The notes under the pieces: generated by a model
What the model was told of the DNA's origin: nothing
Seen by the model: only the letters and a program-made list of their open reading frames with translations
Database searches by the model: none
DNA from: Thauera phenolivorans
GTDB taxonomy: Bacteria > Pseudomonadota > Gammaproteobacteria > Burkholderiales > Rhodocyclaceae
Assembly: GCF_001696715.1 (NCBI RefSeq)
Contig: NZ_MBFM01000001.1
Span: forward strand, 363,199-405,283
Direction of reading: 5' to 3'
DNA: 42,085 bases
Part shown: piece after piece, positions 19,289 to 28,091 of the stretch
Position numbering within the stretch: the first letter of the stretch is position 1
Layout: each line of letters begins with the position of its first letter
Program-made: the position numbers and the translations under genes

Positions 19289-20224
19289 GTGGCGACTCCG
19301 CTTTTCGAAACTTCCATCAAGAGCCTGCCGCTGCTCGGCCGCGGCAAGGTGCGCGACATCTACGCGGTAGACGACGACAAGCTGCTGATCGTCACCAGCG
19401 ACCGCCTGTCGGCCTTCGACGTGATCCTGCCCGACCCGATCCCGGACAAGGGCAAGGTGCTGGTGGCGCTGGCGAACTTCTGGTTCGAGCGCCTCGGCCA
19501 TATCATCCCCAACCAGCTCACCGGCATCGATCCGGAAACGGTCGTCGCCGCCGACGAGCGCGAGCAGGTGCGCGGGCGCGCGCTGGTGGTCAAGCGCCTG
19601 AAGCCGCTGCCGATCGAGGCGGTGGTGCGCGGCTACGTGATCGGTTCGGGCTGGAAGGACTACCAGGCCACCGGCGCGATCTGCGGCATTCCGCTACCGG
19701 CCGGCCTGCCGCAGGCGGCGAAGCTGCCGGCGCCGATCTTCACGCCCTCTTCGAAGGCCGACATCGGCGAGCACGACGAGAACATTTCCTTCGCGCAGGC
19801 CGAGGCGCGCTGCGAGGCGCTGATGAAGGACGCGCTCGCCGGCACCGGCAAGACCGGCGCCCAGCTCGCCGAGGAGGCGCGCGCCGCGGCGATCGCGCTG
19901 TATTCCGAGGCCGCCGACTATGCCGCCGGGCGCGGCATCATCATCGCCGACACCAAGTTCGAGTTCGGCATCGACGCCGCCGGCACGCTGCACCTGATCG
20001 ACGAGGCGCTGACACCGGACTCCTCCCGCTTCTGGCCCGCCGACGGCTACCGCGAGGGCATCAGCCCGCCGTCCTTCGACAAGCAGTACGTGCGCGACTA
20101 TCTCGAGACGCTCGACTGGAACAAGGCGCCGCCGGCACCGAAACTGCCCGCCGAGGTCATCGAGCACACCGCGGCGAAGTACCGCGAGGCCTACGAGCGC
20201 CTGACCGGTCACGAACTGGCCTAA
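19289..20224 (+). CDS. purC: Phosphoribosylaminoimidazole-succinocarboxamide synthase (SAICAR synthase)
   Basis: A 311-residue enzyme that joins CAIR and aspartate with ATP to give SAICAR in purine synthesis. Family segments are clear: [11 protein letters not shown] at the ATP site, [54 protein letters not shown] and [13 protein letters not shown]. The start is taken as the GTG at 19289, preceded by CGAGGG, because the protein then begins like its relatives; the frame opens 8 codons earlier at a TTG. In other betaproteobacteria as I recall them, purC follows fba and is followed by purE and purK. Here it is separated from fba by the cbb locus, and purE/purK are not next to it. Confidence 0.96.
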   Translation: MATPLFETSIKSLPLLGRGKVRDIYAVDDDKLLIVTSDRLSAFDVILPDPIPDKGKVLVALANFWFERLGHIIPNQLTGIDPETVVAADEREQVRGRALVVKRLKPLPIEAVVRGYVIGSGWKDYQATGAICGIPLPAGLPQAAKLPAPIFTPSSKADIGEHDENISFAQAEARCEALMKDALAGTGKTGAQLAEEARAAAIALYSEAADYAAGRGIIIADTKFEFGIDAAGTLHLIDEALTPDSSRFWPADGYREGISPPSFDKQYVRDYLETLDWNKAPPAPKLPAEVIEHTAAKYREAYERLTGHELA

Positions 20225-20234
20225 GCCTCCTCTC

Positions 20235-20282
20235 GGGCCGGCCGCCCCACGCCGCAGCCAGCGGTGTCGGCGCGGCCGGCCC
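20235..20282 (+). repeat. 11-bp inverted repeat between purC and the MFS gene
   Basis: GGGCCGGCCGC (20235-20245) and GCGGCCGGCCC (20272-20282) are exact reverse complements across a 26-base loop. No T-run follows. It could be an mRNA processing or partial termination structure separating purC from the transporter gene. Confidence 0.5.
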
Positions 20283-20320
20283 GAACCACGTCCGACGGTG
20301 CGCCTCAGGAGACAAGAACA

Positions 20321-21595
20321 ATGAAACCCCCCGCATCCGGCCGCACCCTGGCGATGGCTGTCGTCATCGCCGCCTACGTGCTGTCCTTCTTCCACCGCTT
20401 CGCCCCCGCGGGCATCGCGCAGGATCTCGCCGCCGCTTTCCATACGAGCGCAGCCTCGCTCGGCGTGCTGGCCGCCACCTATTTCTACGTCTACACGATC
20501 ATGCAGGTGCCGACCGGCATCCTGGTCGACACCCTCGGGCCGCGCCGCATCCTGCTGCTAGGCGGGCTGATGGCCGGCGCCGGCAGCGCGCTGTTCGCGC
20601 TTGCCCCCGACCTCGACGCCGCGCTCATCGGCCGCACCCTGGTCGGCCTCGGCGTATCGGTGGTGTTCATCGCGATGCTCAAGCTGATCGCCGTGTGGTA
20701 CGACGAGCGCCGCTTCGCCACCCTGGTCGGCCTGTCGATGCTGCTCGGCAACCTCGGCTCGGTACTCGCCGGTACCCCGCTGGCGGCGGTGGCCCAGGTG
20801 GTGTCCTGGCGCGGCGTGTTCATCGGTGCGGCGGTGCTGTCGGTGGCGCTCGGCATCGCCTGCTGGATCTTCGTGCGCGAGCAACGCGAGGAAGGCGCGT
20901 CCAGACCCCACTTCAGCTGGGCGGCGATCCGGCGCGGCCTCGCGGGCGTGCTCGCCAACCGCGCCACCTGGCCCGCGGTGTGGGTCAATTTCGGCCTCGC
21001 TGGCAGCTTCTTCGCCTTCGCCGGCCTGTGGGCCACGCCCTATCTGACGCAAGTGCACCAGCTCGATCGCGTCACCGCGGCGAGCCACCTGTCGCTCTAC
21101 TTCGCGGGCTTCGCCGTCGGCTGCTTCGCGATCGGCTCGCTGTCCGACCGCATCGGCCGGCGCAAGCCGGTGCTGATCGTCGGCAGCCTGCTCTACTGCG
21201 CGTTATGGATCGTGTGGCTGTCGGCGGTACGCATGCCGGTGGGGCTTTCCTACGTGCTGTTCGGCCTGATGGGTCTGGCGACCGCGAGCTTCGCGCTGAC
21301 CTGGGCGTGCGCGAAGGAAGTCAATCCGCCCCAGCTTTCGGGCGTGAGTACCAGCATCACGAACATGGGCGGTTTCCTCGCCGGCGCGCTGCTGCAGCCT
21401 GCAGTGGGCATGGCGATGGACGCCGGCTGGGACGGCACCCTGGTCGAGGGCGTGCGCATGTATTCGGTCGAGAATTTCCGCCATGGCATCGCCCTGCTCG
21501 CCGGCGCGGCCTTCATCGGCGCGGTCGCCACCTTCTTCCTGCGCGAGACCGGCTGCCGCAACATCTGGCAGGCCGAGCGGCCCGCCACGACCTGA
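20321..21595 (+). CDS. Major facilitator superfamily transporter
   Basis: A 424-residue inner-membrane transporter with about 12 hydrophobic segments. The MFS loop 2-3 signature is GILVDTLGPRRILLLGG (about residues 67-83), with the matching second-half loop GSLSDRIGRRKPVLIVG. The ATG at 20321 follows CAGGAGA; the frame opens 19 codons earlier without a ribosome site. It sits 96 bases after purC and ends at a strong terminator. Substrate cannot be read; the overall sequence is of the type usually annotated as nitrate/sugar-phosphate-like or general MFS. A purine role is only a guess from the neighbour. Confidence 0.9.
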   Translation: MKPPASGRTLAMAVVIAAYVLSFFHRFAPAGIAQDLAAAFHTSAASLGVLAATYFYVYTIMQVPTGILVDTLGPRRILLLGGLMAGAGSALFALAPDLDAALIGRTLVGLGVSVVFIAMLKLIAVWYDERRFATLVGLSMLLGNLGSVLAGTPLAAVAQVVSWRGVFIGAAVLSVALGIACWIFVREQREEGASRPHFSWAAIRRGLAGVLANRATWPAVWVNFGLAGSFFAFAGLWATPYLTQVHQLDRVTAASHLSLYFAGFAVGCFAIGSLSDRIGRRKPVLIVGSLLYCALWIVWLSAVRMPVGLSYVLFGLMGLATASFALTWACAKEVNPPQLSGVSTSITNMGGFLAGALLQPAVGMAMDAGWDGTLVEGVRMYSVENFRHGIALLAGAAFIGAVATFFLRETGCRNIWQAERPATT

Positions 21596-21610
21596 GCGCG
21601 ATCGATTCGG

Positions 21611-21646
21611 GCGCGGGCGCCGATAGCGGCGCCCGCGCGTTTTTTT
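21611..21646 (+). terminator. Rho-independent terminator after the MFS gene
   Basis: A perfect 11-bp stem (21611-21621 with 21628-21638) with a 6-base loop is followed by G and seven Ts (21640-21646). It ends the purC-MFS unit about 15 bases after the stop codon. Confidence 0.93.
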
Positions 21647-21694
21647 GCGGCACAATGCCCCGCATCCAGGAACTCGCAAAAGGTCTTCTCCACC

Positions 21695-23803
21695 ATGCAG
21701 AAACCCGCCTCCCCCGCCTCTTCCGACAATCCCTTGCTCGACTTCGGCGGCCTGCCCCGCTTCGGCGACATCCGTCCCGAGCACGTCGCCCCGGCGGTCC
21801 GCGAACTGATCGACGAGAACCGCGCGCTGATCGAGCGCCTCACCGCCGACCCGGCCACCCCCACCTGGGACGGCTTCGTCGGTCCGATGGACGAGGCCGG
21901 CGAGCGCCTCGGCCGCGCCTGGGGCGTGGTCGGCCACCTGCACAGCGTGTTCGACGTGCCCGAGTGGCGCGAGGCCTACAACGCGATGCTGCCGGAGATC
22001 TCGCGCTTCTACGCCGAGGTCGGCCAGAACCTGGCGCTGTTCGAGAAGTACAAGGCGCTGCACGACAGCACCGAGTTCGCCAGCCTGTCGCCGGTGCGCC
22101 AGCGCATCCTCGAACACGCGCTGCGCGACTTCCGCCTCGCCGGCGCCGAACTGCCGGATGAGCAGAAGCCCCGTTTTCAGGCCATCCAGGAAGAGCAGTC
22201 CCAGCTCGCCGCCAAGTTCTCCGAGAACCTGCTCGACGCCACCAACGCCCACGCCGAATGGATCACCGACGAGGCCGGGCTTGCCGGCATCCCGGACGAC
22301 GCCCGCCAGGCGGCCCGCGCCGCCGCCGAAGACGAGGGCAAGGAAGGCTGGAAGTTCAGCCTGCAGATGCCGTCCTATCTGCCGGTGATGCAGTACGCCG
22401 ACGACCGCGAGCTGCGCGCGCGCATGTACCGCGCCTACGCCACCCGAGCCTCGGAGCTCGGCAAGCCCGAGCTCGACAACGGCCCGCTGATCGGCCGAAT
22501 CCTGGCGCTGCGCGACGAAGAGGCGCGCATGCTCGGTTACCGCAACTTCGCCGAGGTGTCGCTGGTGCCGAAGATGGCCGACACGCCCGAACAGGTGCTC
22601 GGCTTCCTGCACGACCTCGCCGCCAAGGCCAGGCCCTTCGCCGAGAAGGATCTCGAGGAACTCAAGGCCTTCGCCAGGGCCGAGCTCGGCCTCGACACGC
22701 TCGAGCCCTGGGATCTCGCCTACGCTTCCGAGAAGCTTCGCAAGGCGCGCTACGCCTACTCCGATCAGGAGGTGAAGCAGTACTTCCCCGAGCCCCGGGT
22801 GCTCGACGGCCTGTTCGGCGTAATCCGCGCGCTCTACCGGGTCGACATCCTGCCCGACGAGGCGCCGAGCTGGGACCCGGACGTGCGCTTCTTCCGCATC
22901 GAGAAGGAAGGGGAACTCGTCGGCCACTTCTACCTCGACCTGCACGCGCGCAGCACCAAGCGCGGCGGCGCGTGGATGGATTCGGCCCGCAGCCGCCATC
23001 GCAATACATGGGGCAGCGACACCCCGGTGGCCTACCTCGTATGCAACTTCCCCGGCCCGATCGGCGAGGGTGCGAAAAAGCGGCCGGCCACCTTCACCCA
23101 CGACGACGTGCTCACCCTGTTCCACGAGTGCGGCCACGGCCTGCACCACCTGCTCACCCAGGTGGACGAGCTCGCGGTGTCGGGCATTCACGGCGTGGAG
23201 TGGGACGCGGTCGAGCTGCCCAGCCAGTTCATGGAGAACTTCTGCTGGGAGTGGGACGTGCTGCAGGGCATGACCGCGCACGTCGACACCGGCGAGCCGC
23301 TGCCGCGCGCGCTCTTCGACAAGATGATCGCCGCCCGGAACTTCCAGAGCGGCATGCAGACGGTGCGTCAGCTCGAGTTCTCGATGTTCGACCTGCGCCT
23401 GCACAGCGAAGTCGATGCCTCCTCAGGGCCGGTGCCGATCGAGCGTGTGATGGCCCTGCTCGACGAGGTGCGCAAGGAAGTGGCGGTGATGAGCCCGCCC
23501 GCCTGGCACCGCTTCCCGCACAGCTTCTCGCACATCTTCGCCGGCGGCTACGCGGCGGGCTATTACAGCTACAAATGGGCCGAGGTGCTGTCGGCCGACG
23601 CCTTCGAAGCCTTCGAGGAAGCCGGTGCCGGCCGCGGCAGCCTCCTCGACGCCGAGACCGGCGAGCGCTTCTGGCGCGAGATCCTCGCCGTGGGCGGCAG
23701 CCGCCCGGCGCTCGACTCGTTCAAGGCCTTCCGCGGCCGCGAGCCCAAGGTCGATGCGCTGCTGCGCCACAGCGGCATGGTGAGCGGCGAGCAGGCGGCC
23801 TGA
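21695..23803 (+). CDS. prlC: Oligopeptidase A (M3 family zinc metallopeptidase)
   Basis: A 702-residue cytoplasmic endopeptidase of the thimet oligopeptidase family that degrades short peptides, including cleaved signal peptides. The zinc motif HECGH is at 477-481, with the third-ligand Glu expected in the following WDAVELPSQFMENF helix. The substrate-closing region HSFSHIFAGGYAAGYYSYKWAEV is intact near the C-terminus. Length fits PrlC/OpdA (about 680-700). A weak ribosome site (AAAAGG) lies upstream of the ATG. It follows a strong terminator and so has its own promoter, which I could not define. Confidence 0.95.
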   Translation: MQKPASPASSDNPLLDFGGLPRFGDIRPEHVAPAVRELIDENRALIERLTADPATPTWDGFVGPMDEAGERLGRAWGVVGHLHSVFDVPEWREAYNAMLPEISRFYAEVGQNLALFEKYKALHDSTEFASLSPVRQRILEHALRDFRLAGAELPDEQKPRFQAIQEEQSQLAAKFSENLLDATNAHAEWITDEAGLAGIPDDARQAARAAAEDEGKEGWKFSLQMPSYLPVMQYADDRELRARMYRAYATRASELGKPELDNGPLIGRILALRDEEARMLGYRNFAEVSLVPKMADTPEQVLGFLHDLAAKARPFAEKDLEELKAFARAELGLDTLEPWDLAYASEKLRKARYAYSDQEVKQYFPEPRVLDGLFGVIRALYRVDILPDEAPSWDPDVRFFRIEKEGELVGHFYLDLHARSTKRGGAWMDSARSRHRNTWGSDTPVAYLVCNFPGPIGEGAKKRPATFTHDDVLTLFHECGHGLHHLLTQVDELAVSGIHGVEWDAVELPSQFMENFCWEWDVLQGMTAHVDTGEPLPRALFDKMIAARNFQSGMQTVRQLEFSMFDLRLHSEVDASSGPVPIERVMALLDEVRKEVAVMSPPAWHRFPHSFSHIFAGGYAAGYYSYKWAEVLSADAFEAFEEAGAGRGSLLDAETGERFWREILAVGGSRPALDSFKAFRGREPKVDALLRHSGMVSGEQAA

Positions 23804-23828
23804 GCCGACACTCCGGGCGCGTGCATCC

Positions 23829-23877
23829 TGCCGCGGATCAAGGCCGCCGACGCACCGGGCGGCTAGAATCCGCGGCA
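23829..23877. repeat. 10-bp inverted repeat overlapping a -10-like box upstream of the 23901 gene
   Basis: TGCCGCGGAT (23829-23838) and ATCCGCGGCA (23868-23877) are exact reverse complements 29 bases apart. The right arm overlaps TAGAAT at 23864-23869, a plausible -10 box for the next gene. It could be an operator or just a hairpin; nothing more is visible. Confidence 0.45.
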
Positions 23878-23900
23878 GAACCTTCGCCAGGAGAACCCGA

Positions 23901-24377
23901 ATGCGCATCGAAAAGCTGGCCCCGGCCCTCGCGGCGGCGCTCGTCTTCGCCGCCCCGGCCGTCGTACTCGCCGAAACCGCCGCACCTGCGCCGCAGGCCA
24001 CCCCGACCGCTGCCGCCCAGTCCCGACCCACCGATGCGGTGGTGCGCGAAGGCATGGAGGAGATCCGCGCCGCGCTCGACGCGAAGCTCGGCGCCGACGG
24101 CGCGCGCTCGGCCGACGCGCTCGACGCGGCCGCCCAGGCGGAACTGGGCAAGCTCGTCGCCGGCCGCGTTGGCCGCATCCTGAAGGAGACGACACTCCCG
24201 GACAAGGCACGCAAGCCGCTGCAGGTGCTGTTCAGCGACATCATCGACGGCACCGAGCTGATGCAGATTTCGCCGCGCCCCGAGATCCGCCGCCTCGCGG
24301 TGGTCAAGGTGGTGCAGGACGTCAATCGCTACGGCCGCCAGTTCGACCACCCCGGCTGGCAGCCGCTCGCCGAATAG
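23901..24377 (+). CDS. Small exported protein of unknown function
   Basis: A 158-residue protein that I do not recognise. Residues 1-24 form a classic signal peptide (MRIEKL, a hydrophobic core, then VLAE), so the mature protein is periplasmic or lipid-free secreted. Residues 25-45 are an Ala/Pro/Thr-rich linker. The rest is predicted helical, with an Ala/Asp/Glu-rich first half ([19 protein letters not shown]) and a conserved-looking second half with [34 protein letters not shown]. There are no cysteines and no known catalytic motif. AGGAGA stands before the ATG. It lies between prlC and xth with gaps of 97 and 80 bases and is probably its own unit. Confidence 0.75.
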   Translation: MRIEKLAPALAAALVFAAPAVVLAETAAPAPQATPTAAAQSRPTDAVVREGMEEIRAALDAKLGADGARSADALDAAAQAELGKLVAGRVGRILKETTLPDKARKPLQVLFSDIIDGTELMQISPRPEIRRLAVVKVVQDVNRYGRQFDHPGWQPLAE

Positions 24378-24457
24378 CGCGCTGCCCCGGGCCCGCAGGC
24401 GCGGCGAGCGTCGGCGGCTTACAATGGCGGGTCTTGCGTCAATTGCCGATACGACAG

Positions 24458-25225
24458 ATGAAGATCGCCACCTGGAACGTCAACTCCCTCAAGGTCCGGC
24501 TGCCCCACGTGCTCGACTGGCTCGCAGCCCATCGGCCCGACGCGCTCTGCCTGCAGGAACTCAAGCTCGAGGACAAGGCCTTCCCGCTCGCCGAACTCGA
24601 GGCGGCGGGCTATCACGCGGTGTTCGACGGCCAGAAGACCTACAACGGCGTCGCCATCCTGAGCCCGCACCCGCTCGACGACGCAGACGTCGTGCGCGGC
24701 ATTCCCGGTTTCGAGGACGAACAGAAGCGCATCATCGCCGCCACCGTGCAGGGCGTGCGGGTCATCTGCGGCTACTTCCCCAACGGCCAGGCGGTGGGCT
24801 CGGACAAGTTCGAGTACAAGCTGCGCTGGCTTGCCGCGCTCACCGACTGGTTGCGCGAGGAGCTGAAGGGCCACGAGCGCCTGGTGCTGACCGGCGATTT
24901 CAACATCGCCCCCGAGGATCGTGACGCCCACCCCGACTGGGAGGACGAGATCCACGTCTCCGAACCCGAGCGCGCCGCCTTCCGCGCCCTGCTCGAGCTC
25001 GGCCTCATCGACGCCTTCCGCCTGTTCGAGCAGCCCGAGCGCAGCTTCTCGTGGTGGGACTATCGAAGGATGGCCTTCCGCCGCAACTTCGGCCTTCGCA
25101 TCGACCATATTCTGGTGTCACCGGCCTTGGGCGAGAGCTGCACCGCCTGCGTCGTAGACAAGGATCCCCGCCGCCTCGAGCGCCCCTCCGACCACGCACC
25201 GGTCGTGCTCGAACTGGCGGCCTGA
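24458..25225 (+). CDS. xth: Exodeoxyribonuclease III (AP endonuclease)
   Basis: A 255-residue enzyme of the exonuclease III family that cuts DNA at abasic sites and trims 3' blocks in base-excision repair. All signature blocks are present: [14 protein letters not shown] at the start, CLQELKLE (metal Glu), [20 protein letters not shown] and the final [10 protein letters not shown] (catalytic His). The start is set at the ATG at 24458, where the family normally begins; the frame opens 8 codons earlier at a TTG. The gene ends 7 bases before the Crp/Fnr gene, so the two may be co-transcribed. XthA and ExoA subtypes cannot be separated with certainty. Confidence 0.95.
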   Translation: MKIATWNVNSLKVRLPHVLDWLAAHRPDALCLQELKLEDKAFPLAELEAAGYHAVFDGQKTYNGVAILSPHPLDDADVVRGIPGFEDEQKRIIAATVQGVRVICGYFPNGQAVGSDKFEYKLRWLAALTDWLREELKGHERLVLTGDFNIAPEDRDAHPDWEDEIHVSEPERAAFRALLELGLIDAFRLFEQPERSFSWWDYRRMAFRRNFGLRIDHILVSPALGESCTACVVDKDPRRLERPSDHAPVVLELAA

Positions 25226-25232
25226 GGCGGGG

Positions 25233-25901
25233 ATGCGCGACGACGCCCGCCTCGCCGAGCACTACCCGGTCATCACCGCGCTCGCTCCCGCCGCGCGCGA
25301 GCGATTGCTGCGCGCGGCGCACTGGATCGAGGTGCCGGTCGGCGCGGTGGTGTTCGACGAGCGCCAGGCCTGCGAAGGCTTCCCCTTCGTCGTCGAGGGC
25401 TCGATCCGGGTCAGCAAGTGCGCGCCGAGCGGCCGCGAGCTGCCGCTTTATCGGGTCGGCGCCGGCGAGACCTGCGTCATCTCCTCGTCCTGCCTGCTCG
25501 GACGCGAGGACTACAATGCGCGCGGCGTCGCGGAGGCCCCCACCGTGCTGATGCTGCTGCCACGGCCGGTGTTCGAGGCGCTGCTCGCCGAGCCCGCCTT
25601 CCGCGACTTCGTCTTCCGGCTCTTCGCCGATCGCATCTCCGACCTGATGCAGCTGATCGAGGAGGTGGCCTTCCGCAAGCTCGACCAGCGCCTCGCCGCG
25701 CTGCTGCTCGGCAAGGGGCGTACATTGCACGTGACCCACCAGCAGCTCGCCGACGAACTCGGCAGCGTGCGCGAGATCGTCAGCCGCCTGCTGAAGGGCT
25801 TCGCCGACCAAGGCATGGTACGGCTGGCGCGCGAACAGGTGGAGATCGTCGACCCCGCCGGCCTGCGCCGCATCGCCGCCGAGGGGACGGCGCGCGCATG
25901 A
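25233..25901 (+). CDS. Crp/Fnr family transcriptional regulator
   Basis: A 222-residue regulator with a cyclic-nucleotide-like sensory domain (about 12-130), a dimer helix and a C-terminal winged helix-turn-helix (about 163-210: VTHQQLADELGSVREIVSRLLKGF). Four cysteines (47, 63, 81, 87) lie in the sensory domain but not in the FNR iron-sulfur spacing, so redox or sulfur sensing is possible but unproven. The SVREIVSR recognition helix is of the FNR/CRP type. It follows xth by 7 bases and precedes the DUF2892 gene by 94 bases. Two abutting palindromes in that gap are likely its operator. Regulators of this type paired with DUF2892 proteins recur in proteobacteria; the signal is unknown. Confidence 0.9.
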   Translation: MRDDARLAEHYPVITALAPAARERLLRAAHWIEVPVGAVVFDERQACEGFPFVVEGSIRVSKCAPSGRELPLYRVGAGETCVISSSCLLGREDYNARGVAEAPTVLMLLPRPVFEALLAEPAFRDFVFRLFADRISDLMQLIEEVAFRKLDQRLAALLLGKGRTLHVTHQQLADELGSVREIVSRLLKGFADQGMVRLAREQVEIVDPAGLRRIAAEGTARA

Positions 25902-25918
25902 GCCGGCCGGTGCCGCTA

Positions 25919-25944
25919 TGTAACCGCGGTTACAGACCGCGGTC
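25919..25944. promoter_or_regulatory. Double palindromic operator for the Crp/Fnr regulator
   Basis: TGTAACCGCGGTTACA (25919-25934) is a perfect 16-bp palindrome with the TGTNA-N6-TNACA plan of Crp-type sites. Immediately after it GACCGCGGTC (25935-25944) is a second perfect palindrome, and its right side continues as TCACA. The two CCGCGG cores are 13 bases apart. The position, between the regulator and the DUF2892 gene and about 55 bases before the latter's ATG, suits control of that gene. Confidence 0.75.
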
Positions 25945-25995
25945 ACATCGCTGTGTTTCAATCAGCGTACTTACCCATCCTCCGAGGAGAACGAC

Positions 25996-26184
25996 ATGAC
26001 GAAGAACGTCGGTGGCATCGACAAGATCCTGCGCATCGTGGTCGGCATCGCGCTGATCGTCTGGGCGCTGGCGGGCGGCCCGGTGTGGGCCTGGATCGGC
26101 CTTCTGCCGCTGGCTACCGGCCTGATGGGCTGGTGCCCGGCCTACAAGCTGATCGGCGCGAACACCTGCCCGCTGAGGAAGTGA
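25996..26184 (+). CDS. DUF2892 (YgaP-like) small inner-membrane protein
   Basis: A 62-residue protein with a basic amphipathic start (KNVGGIDKILR) and two hydrophobic segments (about 12-26 and 29-45). Then comes GWCPAYKLIGANTC, with Cys47 and Cys58, the conserved pattern of the DUF2892/YgaP transmembrane domain. In YgaP this domain is fused to a rhodanese; here it stands alone. CGAGGAG is 7 bases before the ATG. The double palindrome upstream and the preceding Crp/Fnr gene suggest regulated expression, perhaps in response to reactive sulfur, which is only an inference from the family. A terminator follows. Confidence 0.88.
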   Translation: MTKNVGGIDKILRIVVGIALIVWALAGGPVWAWIGLLPLATGLMGWCPAYKLIGANTCPLRK

Positions 26185-26202
26185 GCCGCGACTGACGCAC
26201 CA

Positions 26203-26240
26203 GGCAAGAAGCCGGGCTTGCCCGGCTTCTTGCCTTTTCC
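26203..26240 (+). terminator. Terminator between the DUF2892 gene and convergent rsmA
   Basis: A perfect 14-bp stem (26203-26216 with 26221-26234) and a 4-base loop CTTG are followed by TTTT and pyrimidines. It lies 18 bases after the DUF2892 stop. The stem could also stop transcripts of rsmA from the other strand, but no T-run exists on that side. Confidence 0.88.
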
Positions 26241-26256
26241 TGCCCCAGGGCGGCCT

Positions 26257-27057
26257 TCAGCCGCCGGCGTCGCGCGCCGTGCAATGATTGGCGATGGCGA
26301 CGAACTGCGCCACCGACAGCCTCTCGCCGCGCAGGCCCGGATCGAGGCCGAGGGCGGCGAAGTCGGCGTCGGTCATGAAGTCGCGCAAGGTGTTCTTCAG
26401 CGTCTTGCGCCGCTGGCCGAAGGCGGCGGTGACGATGCGCCCGAGCAGCGCCTCGTCCCGCGCCCCGAGCTGCTCGACCGGCAGCGGCGCCATGCGCACG
26501 ATGCTCGACATCACCTTCGGCGCCGGGCGGAAGGCCCCGGGCGGCACGTCGAACAGCCGACCCATGCGGAAGCGGTACTGAAGCATCACCGACAGGCGGC
26601 CGTACTCCTCGCTGCCCGGCTCGGCCACCATCCGCATCACCACCTCCTTCTGCAGCATGAAGGTCATGTCCTTCACCGCAGAGGCGAACTCCGCGAGATG
26701 GAACAGGATCGGCGTCGAGATGTTGTAAGGCAGGTTGCCGACGATGCGCAGCGGCGCGCCGAGGCTGCCGAAGTCGAACTTCAGCGCGTCGCCCTCGTGC
26801 ACCGTGACCTGCGCCGGCGTGTAGCGCTCGTGCAGGCGGGCGATCAGGTCGCGGTCGATCTCGACCACGTGCAGGTGGCCGACACGCTCGATCAGCGGTT
26901 CGGTCATCGCCCCCAGGCCGGGGCCGATCTCGACCAGCTTCTCGCCCGGCTGCGGGCGGATCGCGTCGACGATCTTGCGGATGATGTTGGGATCGGAAAG
27001 GAAGTTCTGGCCGAAGCGCTTGCGCGCGCGGTGGCCCTGCGTCGAATGGTCGTCCAT
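26257..27057 (-). CDS. rsmA: 16S rRNA dimethyladenosine transferase
   Basis: A 266-residue methyltransferase (RsmA/KsgA) that dimethylates two adjacent adenines at the 3' end of 16S rRNA. The substrate motif FGQNFL is at 15-20, SAM motif [11 protein letters not shown] is at 43-52, and the catalytic NLPY is at 108-111. The basic segment [13 protein letters not shown] in the C-terminal domain binds rRNA. The ATG at 27057 follows GGAAG; the open frame continues upstream for 104 codons but is antisense-like shadow overlapping pdxA. It is last in the lptD-surA-pdxA-rsmA cluster, an order conserved in many beta- and gammaproteobacteria, with an 11-base gap after pdxA. Confidence 0.95.
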   Translation of the reverse strand: MDDHSTQGHRARKRFGQNFLSDPNIIRKIVDAIRPQPGEKLVEIGPGLGAMTEPLIERVGHLHVVEIDRDLIARLHERYTPAQVTVHEGDALKFDFGSLGAPLRIVGNLPYNISTPILFHLAEFASAVKDMTFMLQKEVVMRMVAEPGSEEYGRLSVMLQYRFRMGRLFDVPPGAFRPAPKVMSSIVRMAPLPVEQLGARDEALLGRIVTAAFGQRRKTLKNTLRDFMTDADFAALGLDPGLRGERLSVAQFVAIANHCTARDAGG

Positions 27058-27068
27058 GATGACTTCCG

Positions 27069-28091
27069 TCAGCGGCGGGCGCGGGCGTCCGCGTCCGCCA
27101 TCGCGATCGCCAGCTCGACCGCGGCGAACAGGCTGCCCGCATCCGCGCGGCCGCTGCCGGCCAGATCGAGCGCGGTGCCGTGGTCGACCGAGGTGCGGAT
27201 GATCGGCAGGCCCAGGGTGACGTTCACCCCGCCGCCGAAGCTGGCGTGCTTGAGCACCGGCAGTCCCTGGTCGTGGTACATCGTCAGCACCGCGTCGCCC
27301 TGCGCCAGGGTGTGCGGCACGAACAGGGTGTCTGCCGGCAGCGGGCCGAGGAGCTGCATGCCCTCGCACCGCAGCCGCTCCAGCACCGGAATGATGACCT
27401 CGATTTCCTCACGCCCCATGTGGCCACCCTCGCCCGCGTGCGGGTTAAGGCCGGCGACCAGGATGCGCGGCGCGACGAGGCCGAAGCGGCGCACCAGGTC
27501 GCGGTGCAGGATGCGCAGGGTTTCCTCCACCGCCGCCGGAGTGATCGCCGCCGGCACTGCGGCGAGCGGCAGATGGGTGGTGACCAGCGCCACGCGCAGG
27601 CCGCCCCCGACCAGCATCATCACCACCCGCGGGGTGCGGGTGCGTGCGGCGAGGTATTCGGTGTGGCCGGTGAAGGGCATGCCGTCGCCGCCGAGGCCGT
27701 CGCAGATCACCCCCTTGTGCACCGGCGCGGTCACCATCGCGGCGAACTCGCCGCTCGTGCAGCCGTCGATCGCACGATCGAGCAGGCCGAGCACGTGTCG
27801 GGCGTTGGCGGGATCGGGCTGGCCGGCACGCGAGGCGGTGGCGAGCGGCAGGTGCAGCACCTCGAGCACGCCGGGCGTGGCGGGCGCCTCGGCACGATAG
27901 GACTGCACCTCGAGCGCGATGCCGCAGCGCGCCGCGCGCGCGCGGATCAGTTCGATGTCGCCGAGCACCACCAGCCGCGCCGGCCATGCGCGCTCGATCA
28001 GGCGAGCGCAGAGCTCGGGGCCGACGCCGGCCGGCTCGCCGGCGGTGACCGCGATCAGCGGTCGCGCATCGGCACGCGTCACTTCGCTCAC
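27069..28091 (-). CDS. pdxA: 4-hydroxythreonine-4-phosphate dehydrogenase
   Basis: A 340-residue NAD-dependent enzyme of pyridoxal 5'-phosphate synthesis that oxidises 4-phosphohydroxy-L-threonine. It starts in the family signature [13 protein letters not shown]. Metal-binding histidines lie in [18 protein letters not shown] and TMYHDQGLP, and the last also carries the substrate contacts. The start is a GTG at 28091 whose first bases overlap the surA stop codon by 4 (GTGA), showing translational coupling. Length is normal (about 330-340). Confidence 0.95.
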   Translation of the reverse strand: MSEVTRADARPLIAVTAGEPAGVGPELCARLIERAWPARLVVLGDIELIRARAARCGIALEVQSYRAEAPATPGVLEVLHLPLATASRAGQPDPANARHVLGLLDRAIDGCTSGEFAAMVTAPVHKGVICDGLGGDGMPFTGHTEYLAARTRTPRVVMMLVGGGLRVALVTTHLPLAAVPAAITPAAVEETLRILHRDLVRRFGLVAPRILVAGLNPHAGEGGHMGREEIEVIIPVLERLRCEGMQLLGPLPADTLFVPHTLAQGDAVLTMYHDQGLPVLKHASFGGGVNVTLGLPIIRTSVDHGTALDLAGSGRADAGSLFAAVELAIAMADADARARR

